Shown here: positions 17,906 through 26,348 of the stretch, one piece after another
How the letters are laid out: each line of letters starts with the position of its first letter
Position numbering within the stretch: position 1 is the stretch's first letter
Assembly: GCF_002252445.1 (NCBI RefSeq)
Contig: NZ_NNRJ01000009.1
Coordinates: forward strand, 1-64,000
Origin: Brucella thiophenivorans
GTDB taxonomy: Bacteria > Pseudomonadota > Alphaproteobacteria > Rhizobiales > Rhizobiaceae
Length of the DNA stretch: 64,000 bases
Direction of reading: 5' to 3'
Notes under the pieces: model-generated
Told to the model about the DNA's origin: nothing
The model's database searches: none
Seen by the model: only the letters and a program-made list of their open reading frames with translations
Position numbers and translations under genes: made by a program

Positions 17906-18115
17906 ATGGACTGGAATCGCGTAGAAGGCAATTGGAAGCAGGCTAAGGGTAAGGTCAAGGAACAGTGGGGCAAGCTCACTGATGATGACCTCGACCAGAT
18001 CAATGGTCGCCGCGAGCAGTTGGAAGGCAAAATTCAAGAGCGCTACGGCATCGAAAAGGACCGTGTTAAAACGGACGTCGATGACTGGTACAAGCATCAG
18101 CAATGGCTCTCTTGA
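17906..18115 (+). CDS. CsbD family stress-response protein
   Basis: A 69-residue hydrophilic protein beginning MDWNRVEGNWKQAKGKVKEQ and continuing WGKLTDDDLDQINGRREQLEGKIQERYG, the signature of the CsbD family, whose members are induced by general stress in many bacteria. It is mostly helical, highly charged and lacks any signal peptide, so it should be cytosolic. A strong AACGGAGGAA lies five bases before the ATG, and a terminator follows 24 bp after the stop. The biochemical role of CsbD proteins is unknown. Confidence 0.92.
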   Translation: MDWNRVEGNWKQAKGKVKEQWGKLTDDDLDQINGRREQLEGKIQERYGIEKDRVKTDVDDWYKHQQWLS

Positions 18116-18138
18116 TAAGAGCGCTCCAAAATTAATAT

Positions 18139-18168
18139 GAAGCCCTGCCTCTCGCGGGGCTTCTTTTT
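18139..18168 (+). terminator. Rho-independent terminator after csbD-like gene
   Basis: GAAGCCC and GGGCTTC pair around TGCCTCTCGCG and are followed by a T-rich run. It can also separate the convergent IalB-family gene. Confidence 0.85.
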
Positions 18169-18186
18169 AATCTACATTCTTTTTGC

Positions 18187-18681
18187 CTAGCAGCGATCAA
18201 CGCGCGAGAGCGATGCGGACAGACCCATCAGCGAAAATGTGTATTTTGTTTGTGTTCCGCGCGAAGACGTTGCCTGCACGTTCACGGTGCGTCCAGAGCG
18301 CATAGCACTGATAATACGCGCCTCATCGCCTTCATTCTGCGCCCAAGCGCGGTTTCCCTCGCTGAAAAACGGGAATTGTGCGCCGTCAATCATAACTTTC
18401 ACGCCACTATCAGACTTTAAATCGTAACCCATCACGAGTTGGGGGCTGTAGCTGGTTGAGCCTTTTGAGATAATGATGAAGTTATCGCCATGCCGGACGC
18501 CTGCAGGAAGGAAACTCGAAGGCACGGTCAAGGCATAGCATTTGTTTCCAGGCAACTGCGTGTTCTGATAAACACCCCAATCCCGGAACTCGCCAATGTG
18601 GCTTGTTTTAGCCGAAGCCGCGAGAGAACTCGCCACCAACCCTGCAAGCGCCAACGCAACAGTGGTTGTCTTTTTAGTCAT
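18187..18681 (-). CDS. Invasion-associated locus B (IalB) family secreted protein
   Basis: A 164-residue exported protein with an N-terminal signal peptide (MTKKTTTVALALAGLVASSLAASA). The mature part has EFRDWGVYQN near its start, a conserved cysteine in KCYALTVPSSF, and a final cysteine in SRVDRC that could form a disulfide. This arrangement matches the IalB family, named from Bartonella invasion protein B and common in Rhizobiales, though most members have no proven role in invasion. GGAGG lies nine bases before the ATG at 18681. It is convergent with the csbD-like gene. Confidence 0.8.
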   Translation of the reverse strand: MTKKTTTVALALAGLVASSLAASAKTSHIGEFRDWGVYQNTQLPGNKCYALTVPSSFLPAGVRHGDNFIIISKGSTSYSPQLVMGYDLKSDSGVKVMIDGAQFPFFSEGNRAWAQNEGDEARIISAMRSGRTVNVQATSSRGTQTKYTFSLMGLSASLSRVDRC

Positions 18682-18907
18682 TGCCTGAAACCTCCATTTG
18701 TCAAAAATCACGTAGCATAAAAAATTGTTTCATTACGTTACTATTTCTTTAACAGCGCCCTAAAAACTTGTTGAACGGGAAAATCGTCACACCAAAACCT
18801 GTTCCTAATCCCTGACTCAAACGTTTTTTGTCCTATTTTAGAATAATGTGAATGAGCTTGAAACCTTCTGCCCTCCCGACAGTTTCTATGGCCAGAGGAG
18901 TTCCACC

Positions 18908-19822
18908 ATGCTCATTCGCGTTGGATATGAAGTTGCTATTGAAGTCACGCAGCCGACAGCTGTTTACACCTATTTGAAGGTTCATCCTGAAAATCAGAAA
19001 GACGTCTTATGGTCGACGGTTGATCAGCCTGATGCCTCCACTTTCATTGATATTTACGGCAATGAATGCAGTCGGCTGATCATTGAACCTGGCGATACGG
19101 TCTTCAAATATGATGCAATTGTCAAAAATAGTGGAATGCCTGACCCCTTCGATGAAACCGCAGACCAGATTATCCCAAACGATCTTCCGGTCGAATGTTT
19201 GCCCTACCTGCTGGGCAGTCGTTATTGCGAAACGGACCGGCTATCACAGGTGGCATGGAACCGTTTCGGACATTATTCTCGTGGAGCGGACCGAGTGCGC
19301 GCGATTTGCGACTTCGTGAACGCCCATTTGAATTTTTCTTATGGCTATGCAAGGTCAACCCGAACAGCCCTCGAAGCATATAGTGAACGCGTGGGCGTAT
19401 GTCGCGACTTTGCTCACCTGGCGATTACGTTCTGCAGGGCGCTTAACATTCCCGCCCGTTATGTGAATGGCTTTATGGGTGATATTGGCGTGCCCGCTGA
19501 TCCATCACCGATGGATTATAACGCATGGCTTGAAGTCTATCTGGGTGGACGGTGGTTCACCGTCGATGCAAGGCACAATCAACCACGCATAGGTCGGATT
19601 GTTGTCGCGCGCGGCAGAGACGCTAGCGATATTCCCCTATTCTCAACCTTCGGGCCGCATCAACTCAATAGATTTGAAGTCTGGACGCAGGAGCATGAAG
19701 GTACTTACCCGATTAGCCGTGCACAGCCACGCAACCCACGCCCTGTCTCGGCCCGCTATGGACCGGCAGGACGTTCTCCGCACGATCTCGGCGTTAGCCC
19801 TTACGTGAATAGTTTATTCTAA
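18908..19822 (+). CDS. Transglutaminase-like family protein
   Basis: A 304-residue protein with the N-terminal beta-sandwich seen in bacterial transglutaminase-like proteins (LIRVGYEVAIEVTQPTAVY) and a core papain-like fold. The catalytic cysteine is in RVGVCRDFAHLAITFCRAL, and the third residue of the triad lies in the WFTVDARHN segment. No signal peptide is visible, so it is predicted cytosolic; it may act as a peptidase. GAGGAG lies six bases before the ATG at 18908, so the 20-residue longer frame is not used. It stands alone with its own downstream terminator. Confidence 0.85.
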   Translation: MLIRVGYEVAIEVTQPTAVYTYLKVHPENQKDVLWSTVDQPDASTFIDIYGNECSRLIIEPGDTVFKYDAIVKNSGMPDPFDETADQIIPNDLPVECLPYLLGSRYCETDRLSQVAWNRFGHYSRGADRVRAICDFVNAHLNFSYGYARSTRTALEAYSERVGVCRDFAHLAITFCRALNIPARYVNGFMGDIGVPADPSPMDYNAWLEVYLGGRWFTVDARHNQPRIGRIVVARGRDASDIPLFSTFGPHQLNRFEVWTQEHEGTYPISRAQPRNPRPVSARYGPAGRSPHDLGVSPYVNSLF

Positions 19823-19881
19823 AGCATAGTCGGCACTTCGTCACACGAGAATCGATAAGATTGTGCTTAAAGAACCAGGAG

Positions 19882-19942
19882 TTAGAGCACCCCCAGCAAA
19901 AAGTTCGCAGCGGTTCAGCACGGGATAATGAATAAAGACAAA
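19882..19942. repeat. Dispersed intergenic repeat, type A, degenerate copy
   Basis: The order AGAGC, CCCCAGCAAAAAGT, CGCAGCGG, CGGGATAATG and an A-rich tail follows the type A consensus, but the arms no longer pair well. Confidence 0.4.
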
Positions 19943-20001
19943 TAGCTAATGCATGTACATCGTTACGAGTAGGTTCAACACTCTATACAAGATAAAACTT
20001 A

Positions 20002-20029
20002 AAAAAGCGCCTGTTCTGGCGCTTTTTTT
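20002..20029. terminator. Bidirectional rho-independent terminator
   Basis: AAAAGCGCC and GGCGCTTTT pair around TGTTCT, with A residues on the left and seven T residues on the right. It serves the transglutaminase gene and the convergent flavoprotein gene. Confidence 0.88.
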
Positions 20030-20068
20030 GTTGTAGTATATAGCGTATATTCAAGCATAAAACCTGCT

Positions 20069-20533
20069 TTACATCGTCGTCTCGTGATGATCACCAAGAT
20101 CGGGTTTACCACCGCTAATTGCAGCAAAAAGCATTTTACTGGCAGCTACAAAACGACCCGGGCCATCCCAGAATTCAGCTTTAATCGGACGCACCGTAAT
20201 AATTCGAATACGTGGATCTTCCGGCTTATCCCAGAACGCCGCAGAAAACTGGTTCCAAAGGTCTTTTACCTTCACAGGATCATAAGTGATCGTCGCAGAA
20301 CCCTTTATAAAAAGATAGTCATTGGCACTTTCATTTGAAAACGTCAGTTCAACGGTCAGATCGTCTTTAATCTCATTGACCTTTTCCGTAGCAGCTTCGG
20401 TCAAAAAATAAATCGCGCCCTCCTCTTTTCTGACAATTGCAGACATTGGAAATTGCTGATTTCCGGTTCGAAAAAAGCAAACATGGCACCCTTCAGCAAT
20501 TTCCCAAGCGCGGTCTTGGTGATCTGCGGACAT
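20069..20533 (-). CDS. Pyridoxamine 5'-phosphate oxidase-fold protein (general stress protein 26-like)
   Basis: A 154-residue split-barrel flavin-binding protein of the general stress protein 26 type, not the biosynthetic PdxH. The barrel is visible in GCHVCFFRTGNQQFPMSAIVRK, AIYFLTEAATEKVNEI, LTVELTFSNESANDYLFIKGSA and a final WDGPG motif. These proteins bind FMN or a deazaflavin cofactor; the reaction is unknown. GAGGAGA precedes the ATG at 20533, giving the normal length. It is divergently arranged with the radical SAM gene, with about 150 bp between the starts. Confidence 0.82.
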   Translation of the reverse strand: MSADHQDRAWEIAEGCHVCFFRTGNQQFPMSAIVRKEEGAIYFLTEAATEKVNEIKDDLTVELTFSNESANDYLFIKGSATITYDPVKVKDLWNQFSAAFWDKPEDPRIRIITVRPIKAEFWDGPGRFVAASKMLFAAISGGKPDLGDHHETTM

Positions 20534-20689
20534 TATTGTTTCTCCTCAGTTAAACTCACTGACAATAAACGGCTGGCGTCCGCCATCGTTCCACCAAAAC
20601 TCTGATAATCACTAATTCAATTGTCAGTAGACCTTCAAAACTTACACCTCATTCATTGACGAACAAAACAAGAACATGTAGATTGAATT

Positions 20690-21922
20690 ATGGCTCTCAT
20701 GACCTTACAAACGAAACTGGCGATTTTGTCGGATGCCGCAAAATATGATGCCTCCTGTGCGTCGAGCGGCGGTGAAAAACGCAACTCCTTAAAAGGCGGC
20801 ATTGGATCGTCGGGAGGCAGCGGCATATGCCACGCTTATGCGCCCGATGGACGTTGCATATCCTTGCTCAAGATTCTGATGACCAATTTTTGCATGTTTG
20901 ATTGCGCTTATTGCATCAATCGAGTGTCCAGCAACGTGCAACGCGCAAGATTTTCAGTTGAAGAAATCGTTTCATTAACGCTTGATTTCTATCGGCGAAA
21001 CTATATCGAAGGCCTATTCCTTTCATCCGGCATTATCCGTTCTCCCGATCAGACCATGTCAGAAATGGCGCAGGTTGCCCGAACCTTGCGAGCGGATCAC
21101 GGTTTTCAAGGCTATATTCACCTCAAGACTATTCCAGACGCAGCGCCTGAACTTATTCGGGAAGCAGGTCTTTATGCGGATCGTTTATCAATCAATGTGG
21201 AGCTTCCGCAGGACCAGAGTGTACGGAAATTTGCACCCGAAAAACGGCCGGAAACTATTCGGGCAACGATGGCGCAAGTCCGCCTCGAAGGTGAAGCAGC
21301 CTCGGAAAAGACCTTGAAGGGTAAAAAGCCACCCAAATTTGCACCCGCCGGTCAGAGTACGCAAATGATCATCGGAGCGGATGGCAGCAACGACGCGACG
21401 ATTTTGAACACTGCTGTGCGTCTCTACACCGGCTATAAGTTACGACGGGTCTATTATTCTGCCTTCAGTCCCATTCCGGATGCAGCCAAAGCGCTGCCGC
21501 TTATTAAGCCCCCGCTTGAGCGCGAACACCGACTTTATCAGGCAGATTGGCTGATGCGGTTCTATGGCTATGATGCGCAGGAAATAACCGCTGGCTCAAA
21601 AGACGGTTTTCTCGATCTCGATATTGATCCCAAGCTTTCTTGGGCCTTGAAAAATCGTGGCATCTTTCCGCTCGACGTCAACAAAGCTTCTCGCGAAATG
21701 CTGTTACGCGTGCCCGGGTTTGGAGTACGCACAGTGGACAGAATCCTACTTGCGCGACGTCAACAGCGTCTGCGGTTTGACGATCTTATGCGCATGGGTG
21801 CGCTCACGCGCACAGCAAGGCCCTTTATTATGTTGCCCGATTGGACGCCCCGTGCACTCACGGACAGCGCGAATTTACGAGATCGTTTTGCACCGCCACC
21901 CAAACAACTGAGTTTGCTTTAA
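20690..21922 (+). CDS. Putative DNA modification/repair radical SAM protein (UdgX partner)
   Basis: A 410-residue radical SAM enzyme. The [4Fe-4S] ligands are in CMFDCAYC near residues 66-73, preceded by GRCISLLKILMTNF. A helix-hairpin-helix, VNKASREMLLRVPGFGVRTVDRI, near residues 330-352 gives DNA-binding potential. This combination defines the family that is nearly always encoded next to a UdgX-type uracil-DNA glycosylase, as here: the next gene starts 37 bp downstream. The proposed role is DNA repair or modification in the cytosol, but the reaction is unknown. The ATG at 20690 has no clear Shine-Dalgarno; an in-frame ATG three codons later is possible. Confidence 0.88.
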   Translation: MALMTLQTKLAILSDAAKYDASCASSGGEKRNSLKGGIGSSGGSGICHAYAPDGRCISLLKILMTNFCMFDCAYCINRVSSNVQRARFSVEEIVSLTLDFYRRNYIEGLFLSSGIIRSPDQTMSEMAQVARTLRADHGFQGYIHLKTIPDAAPELIREAGLYADRLSINVELPQDQSVRKFAPEKRPETIRATMAQVRLEGEAASEKTLKGKKPPKFAPAGQSTQMIIGADGSNDATILNTAVRLYTGYKLRRVYYSAFSPIPDAAKALPLIKPPLEREHRLYQADWLMRFYGYDAQEITAGSKDGFLDLDIDPKLSWALKNRGIFPLDVNKASREMLLRVPGFGVRTVDRILLARRQQRLRFDDLMRMGALTRTARPFIMLPDWTPRALTDSANLRDRFAPPPKQLSLL

Positions 21923-21959
21923 ACCCCATGAAAATGCCTTCGTGTTAGGTGATTCTGCT

Positions 21960-23429
21960 ATGTCTTTTTCTGTCGGCCTTGCCGAAACAGGCACATTCGA
22001 TGCCTGGAGGCAGGCAGCCAAAAGCGCCATATCACATCATATCGAGCCGCAGCATATTAACTGGGCCGCGCAAAATTCGTTGTTTATTGAACAGCCATTG
22101 CCTGACGCTTGCGATAAGACCGCAATTTCCACACCAAAAGCTTTCCTTGATTTGGCGCATAGTATCGTCTGGCATTCCGATCCTGAACGGTTTTATTTGC
22201 TCTATGAAGCTTTGTGGCGGATTGTTCATCGCGATGGCAACCCACTTTCTCCCGTCGATGCGTTGGGTATTCGCCTCAGCCGTATGGCAAAAAACGTTCG
22301 ACGCGATCTGCATAAAATGCATGCATTTTTGCGATTTCGAGAAGTTGAACCGCTCACAGAACGCAGACGCTTTGCGGCTTGGTTTGAACCGGACCACAAC
22401 ATTGTCGAACCTGCATCGAGCTTCTTTGTGGCTCGATTTTCGGACATGGACTGGTCTATCCTGACGCCACAACGCTCAGTCAATTTCGAAAATGGGAAAC
22501 TATCATTTCAGCCGGGGGCAGAGCGGCCAAACCTTTCGTCCGATGCCACTGAGGCGCTTTGGGCGACCTATTTCACCCATATCTTCAACCCCGCGCGAAC
22601 CAATGCGCGCGCTATGCTTTCGGAGATGCCAAAAAAATACTGGAAAAACCTTCCAGAAACCAACCTGATACCGGAGATGCTGAAAAATGCAGAAGCGCGT
22701 GTCGGCGAGATGCGTGAAGCTCAGGCAAGTACGCCTCGAAAAGGCGCGGCACGCATCTCCGAGCGCTATCGTGTTCAGTTTGAAACATTATCTGACAATG
22801 TGGAGGTGTTGGATGATCTTCAAAAGGCCATCCGCCAATGCACGCGTTGTAACCTGTGTGAACATGCAACGCAGGCCGTTTGTGGCGCAGGAGCGGAGAA
22901 GGCCGATCTTATGATCGTCGGCGAGCAGCCGGGCGATCAAGAGGATTTAAACGGCCAACCGTTTGTCGGACCAGCTGGCCAATTGCTGCGCCGCCTTATG
23001 CATCAGGCTCATATTGCGCATGAACATGTCTGGTTGACCAATGCCGTCAAGCATTTCAAATTCATGCCGCGCGGAAAAAGACGCCTGCATCAGACCCCCA
23101 ACCGCGATGAAATAAATCATTGTCGCTGGTGGCTTCGTCAGGAGATAACCTTGATCAAACCACGCGTAATTCTTGCTTTGGGCGCATCGGCAGCTTTTGC
23201 ATTGACCGAGATAAACAAACCACTTTCTGAACGTCGAGGCCGCACCGAAACGACTTATGATGGCACAATTATAAAATTTTCCTGGCATCCCGCCTATATT
23301 TTGCGCGTACCAGACAAACAGCGTCATATCTCAGCCGAACAAGAATTGCTGGCCGACTTAGTGGAATCTTTTCATCTTACGAAAGCAGACGCTTTGCATA
23401 TGCCCCAGCGGTTTGTCTCTGGGGCATAG
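21960..23429 (+). CDS. UdgX family uracil-DNA binding protein with N-terminal SAM-linked domain
   Basis: This 489-residue fusion has two parts. The N-terminal half (about 1-260) is the domain found fused or adjacent to UdgX and linked to the radical SAM partner (FERFYLLYEALWRI-type segment near residue 80, FEPDHNIVEPASSFF). The C-terminal half is a family 4/5-like uracil-DNA glycosylase with iron-sulfur cysteines in CTRCNLCEHA, the GEQPGDQED motif and the UdgX loop KRRLHQTP, whose histidine is known in UdgX to form a covalent bond with uracilated DNA. Canonical loops read KRRIH; here Leu replaces Ile. The ATG at 21960 follows AGGTGA. It forms an operon with the upstream gene. Confidence 0.9.
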   Translation: MSFSVGLAETGTFDAWRQAAKSAISHHIEPQHINWAAQNSLFIEQPLPDACDKTAISTPKAFLDLAHSIVWHSDPERFYLLYEALWRIVHRDGNPLSPVDALGIRLSRMAKNVRRDLHKMHAFLRFREVEPLTERRRFAAWFEPDHNIVEPASSFFVARFSDMDWSILTPQRSVNFENGKLSFQPGAERPNLSSDATEALWATYFTHIFNPARTNARAMLSEMPKKYWKNLPETNLIPEMLKNAEARVGEMREAQASTPRKGAARISERYRVQFETLSDNVEVLDDLQKAIRQCTRCNLCEHATQAVCGAGAEKADLMIVGEQPGDQEDLNGQPFVGPAGQLLRRLMHQAHIAHEHVWLTNAVKHFKFMPRGKRRLHQTPNRDEINHCRWWLRQEITLIKPRVILALGASAAFALTEINKPLSERRGRTETTYDGTIIKFSWHPAYILRVPDKQRHISAEQELLADLVESFHLTKADALHMPQRFVSGA

Positions 23430-23441
23430 TGTTTTCAAGTT

Positions 23442-24911
23442 TTAGCTTTGGATGTAAACGACGTGCGTTACGGTAAACTCGTATAGGCCGTGCTTGCCAT
23501 CGGCACCACCGATACCCGACTTGCGGCGACCTGCATGAAAGCCCTGCATTGCTTCGAAATTTTCACGGTTAATGTAGGTTTCACCAAACTTCAATTCCCG
23601 TGAAGCCTGCATGGCAGCAGAAAGATCACGCGTATAGACTGACGATGTCAGGCCGTAATCGGAATCATTCGACAATGCGATTGCTTCATCCAGACTATCT
23701 ACGATCTGCACTGGCAGAACAGGGCCGAAAGTCTCCTCGCGCATAATGTCCATATCAGCCGTAGCGCCGGTAATCAGCGTCGGCTCATAATGGAAGCCTG
23801 AAGCGCGGTCGGCTACCTTGCCGCCAAGTACGACTGTTGCGCCCTGCGCGCGAGCCTTATCGACAGCTTGAGCGACCTTGTCCAGTCCTGCCTGATTGAC
23901 CAGTGGACCCATATGAAGATCGTCTTCGACAGACGGATCGCCATAACGGGTGGTTTCAAACAGAGCCTGCAGTTTTGCAACGAACTCATCATGCACAGGG
24001 CGTTCGACATAAACGCGCTCCGCACAATTACAGACCTGACCCGTATTGATAACGCGGGAGTCGTAGATCGCTTTGGCTGCCAGATCGAGATCAGCATCTT
24101 TAAGCACGATTGCCGGTGCCTTGCCGCCCAGTTCGAGATTGACCTTGGTGAGGTTTTTGCCCGCGAGCTGCATAATATGCGAACCCGTACCAACACTGCC
24201 TGTGAAGGTGATTAGATCAATGCCGGGATGAGAAGCAAGCGCTTCACCAGCGACGCGGCCACGACCACCCACAAGGTTGAACACGCCCTTTGGCAGATCC
24301 GTTTCGGCCAGAAGCTCCGCGAAAACATAGGCGTTGAGCGGTGTTTCTTCACTTGGCTTGATAACAATCGTATTGCCGGTCAACAGCGCAGGCGCCATTT
24401 TGCGAGCAATCAGGAAGAATGGGAAGTTCCACGGCAGGATACCAGCAACCACACCAAGCGGCTTGCGCAGAAGCAGCATGGTTTCATTTGGGCGGTCGCT
24501 GGTCAGGACTTCGCCTTCAATCCGGCGTGCCCATTCAGCCATGTAGTCAATGTAATCAGCGGTAAAATCGACCTCGACCTGTGCAAGACCGCGAACCTTA
24601 CCCTGTTCCTTAACGATAATATCGGCAAGCTCAACACGATGTTCGCGTAGCTTGGCGCTAATCTTACGCAGATAATTGGCACGTTCGATCGGCGGAAGCT
24701 TTTCCCAAGCCCCTTGCGCAGCGCGCGCAGCCTTAACCGCAGCATCGACTTCATCTGCGCCTGTTTCTGGAATACGACCGAGCAAAGCACCAGTTGCGGG
24801 ATTGGTAACGTCAATCAACTCGCTACCAGCATGCACGAATGCTCCGTTAATATAATTGCGATAGTCGTGCGGCGTGTCAGAAAATGCCTGCGATTGCGTA
24901 CGTGTGCTCAT
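23442..24911 (-). CDS. aldA: Aldehyde dehydrogenase AldA-like (lactaldehyde/glycolaldehyde dehydrogenase)
   Basis: A 489-residue NAD-dependent aldehyde dehydrogenase that oxidises small hydroxyaldehydes to acids. The sequence tracks Escherichia coli AldA closely: FTADYIDYMAEWARR, GILPWNFPFFLIARKMAPAL, FTGSVGTGSHIM, the catalytic glutamate in LELGGKAP and the nucleophile cysteine in NTGQVCNCAERVYV. The C-terminus GFHAGRRKSGIGGADGKHGL is also AldA-like. AGGAGGA lies before the ATG at 24911. It is the last gene of a minus-strand run containing two FAD oxidoreductases and an amino-acid-type ABC importer, so here it may oxidise the aldehyde left after amine oxidation. Confidence 0.88.
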   Translation of the reverse strand: MSTRTQSQAFSDTPHDYRNYINGAFVHAGSELIDVTNPATGALLGRIPETGADEVDAAVKAARAAQGAWEKLPPIERANYLRKISAKLREHRVELADIIVKEQGKVRGLAQVEVDFTADYIDYMAEWARRIEGEVLTSDRPNETMLLLRKPLGVVAGILPWNFPFFLIARKMAPALLTGNTIVIKPSEETPLNAYVFAELLAETDLPKGVFNLVGGRGRVAGEALASHPGIDLITFTGSVGTGSHIMQLAGKNLTKVNLELGGKAPAIVLKDADLDLAAKAIYDSRVINTGQVCNCAERVYVERPVHDEFVAKLQALFETTRYGDPSVEDDLHMGPLVNQAGLDKVAQAVDKARAQGATVVLGGKVADRASGFHYEPTLITGATADMDIMREETFGPVLPVQIVDSLDEAIALSNDSDYGLTSSVYTRDLSAAMQASRELKFGETYINRENFEAMQGFHAGRRKSGIGGADGKHGLYEFTVTHVVYIQS

Positions 24912-24960
24912 GCCTGTTCCTCCTTGAGCGATAATCAATCAGTTCTTAACCCTAAACATG

Positions 24961-26301
24961 TCAGTGGCTTTTATCAGTATTCCCCTCCGCATAGCGTGGA
25001 CGCAAGCGACTGATGTCGAAGACTTTTCTATCAACACTTGTCCGATCACCGGTGATCAGATCGGCCATCAGTTGCCCCGCACCCGGACCAATACCAAAGC
25101 CGTGCCCTGAAAAGCCGGATGCAATATGGAAACCAGGAATGTGATGGATCGGGCTGATGATCGGAATTGCACCCGGTGTGGCATCAATCACGCCGGACCA
25201 TTCGTTCAGCACGCGTGCCTTCGCAAAGCCGGGAAAGCGCCGCGTCATGTTACGCAATGCTTTGCGCGTGAAACCAGAGTTCGCGGGCGGATCCATGACG
25301 CGGCATTGTTCAAAAATGGTCTTTTCGTTGAGCTGCCATTTGCGTTTCGTTGCAAGCTCCCGAAAAAAACTTGAGTTAAAGCGCAGGCTCAGTTCACGCC
25401 ATGTGGTGAGATAGGTCGGCGCAAATTCTGTGAAAAGCCGCAGATGATCAGGTGTTATGGGGGCAAGGTTGAGATTGCGCACCGCAATGGTGAAGCTGCC
25501 ATCGAGGCGCTTGCGATAAGCAAAATCCCCCGCCCCCACAGGCATGTCGGTCATGCCTTCAACACCATCGACATGTGCGACCGGGCCTATGACTTTGAGT
25601 TGCGGGAAGTCGATACCCATATTGCCCGCAAACAAGCGCGACCAGATACCACCGGCCAGCACCACAGCCTGACAGTGGATCTCACCGCGTTCCGTCACGA
25701 CTGAACTGACACGTCCGGCAGTGGTTTCGATACCACGCACCGCGCAGCCGGTCACAATATGTGCACCCTTTTCGCGGGCAGCCTCCGCCATAGCTGGCAC
25801 AGCTATCCACGGCTCGGCGCGTCCATCTGAGCCAGTGTGCAAAACGCCCAGAAGACTGCCGTTATTTCCCGGAATTTTTTCAGCAATTTCGCTAGGCGTA
25901 AGCATCCGGGCATCGACGCCGTGGCGCTTGCCGATCTCTGCCCATGCAAGCCAGTCTTGAAGCTCGCGCTTTGTATAAGATAGGTAGCTGATACCAGTAG
26001 GGCGCCAGCCGGTTTCGCGATTAATGCGAGCATTCATCTTGGACCAGAGTTCAACAGAATGCATACAAAGAGGCAATTCGCGCTCATCGCGTCCCATCTG
26101 ACGCGTCCAGCCCCAATTGCGCGAGGATTGCTCGCCAGCAATGACGCCTTTTTCGCAAACAGCGACCGATATTCCCCGTTCGGCAAGTTCAAGTGCAGTG
26201 GAAATGCCAACAATGCCGCCGCCGATAATGACCACGTCGACAGCTTTCGGCAGCGTATCCTCGCCCTTGAATGGTGCGACCGGAATAGAAAGCGGCTTCA
26301 T
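24961..26301 (-). CDS. FAD-dependent oxidoreductase, DAO family
   Basis: A 446-residue D-amino-acid-oxidase-fold flavoprotein. The FAD-binding motif VVIIGGGIVGISTALEL lies at residues about 23-39, followed by the SSRNWGWTRQMGRDE block seen in many bacterial amine or amino-acid oxidoreductases, and a C-terminal FAD contact HIASGFSGHGFGIGPGAG. It should oxidise a C-N bond of an amine or amino acid, releasing an imine that hydrolyses to a carbonyl. No membrane helix is seen. It lies between aldA and a second DAO-family gene, all on one strand with short gaps, and probably shares their transcript. The substrate is not identifiable. Confidence 0.82.
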   Translation of the reverse strand: MKPLSIPVAPFKGEDTLPKAVDVVIIGGGIVGISTALELAERGISVAVCEKGVIAGEQSSRNWGWTRQMGRDERELPLCMHSVELWSKMNARINRETGWRPTGISYLSYTKRELQDWLAWAEIGKRHGVDARMLTPSEIAEKIPGNNGSLLGVLHTGSDGRAEPWIAVPAMAEAAREKGAHIVTGCAVRGIETTAGRVSSVVTERGEIHCQAVVLAGGIWSRLFAGNMGIDFPQLKVIGPVAHVDGVEGMTDMPVGAGDFAYRKRLDGSFTIAVRNLNLAPITPDHLRLFTEFAPTYLTTWRELSLRFNSSFFRELATKRKWQLNEKTIFEQCRVMDPPANSGFTRKALRNMTRRFPGFAKARVLNEWSGVIDATPGAIPIISPIHHIPGFHIASGFSGHGFGIGPGAGQLMADLITGDRTSVDRKVFDISRLRPRYAEGNTDKSH

Positions 26302-26348
26302 TTATAGAACTCACTTTGATAATATAAGCAGCAATTTTGGTTGAAGAT

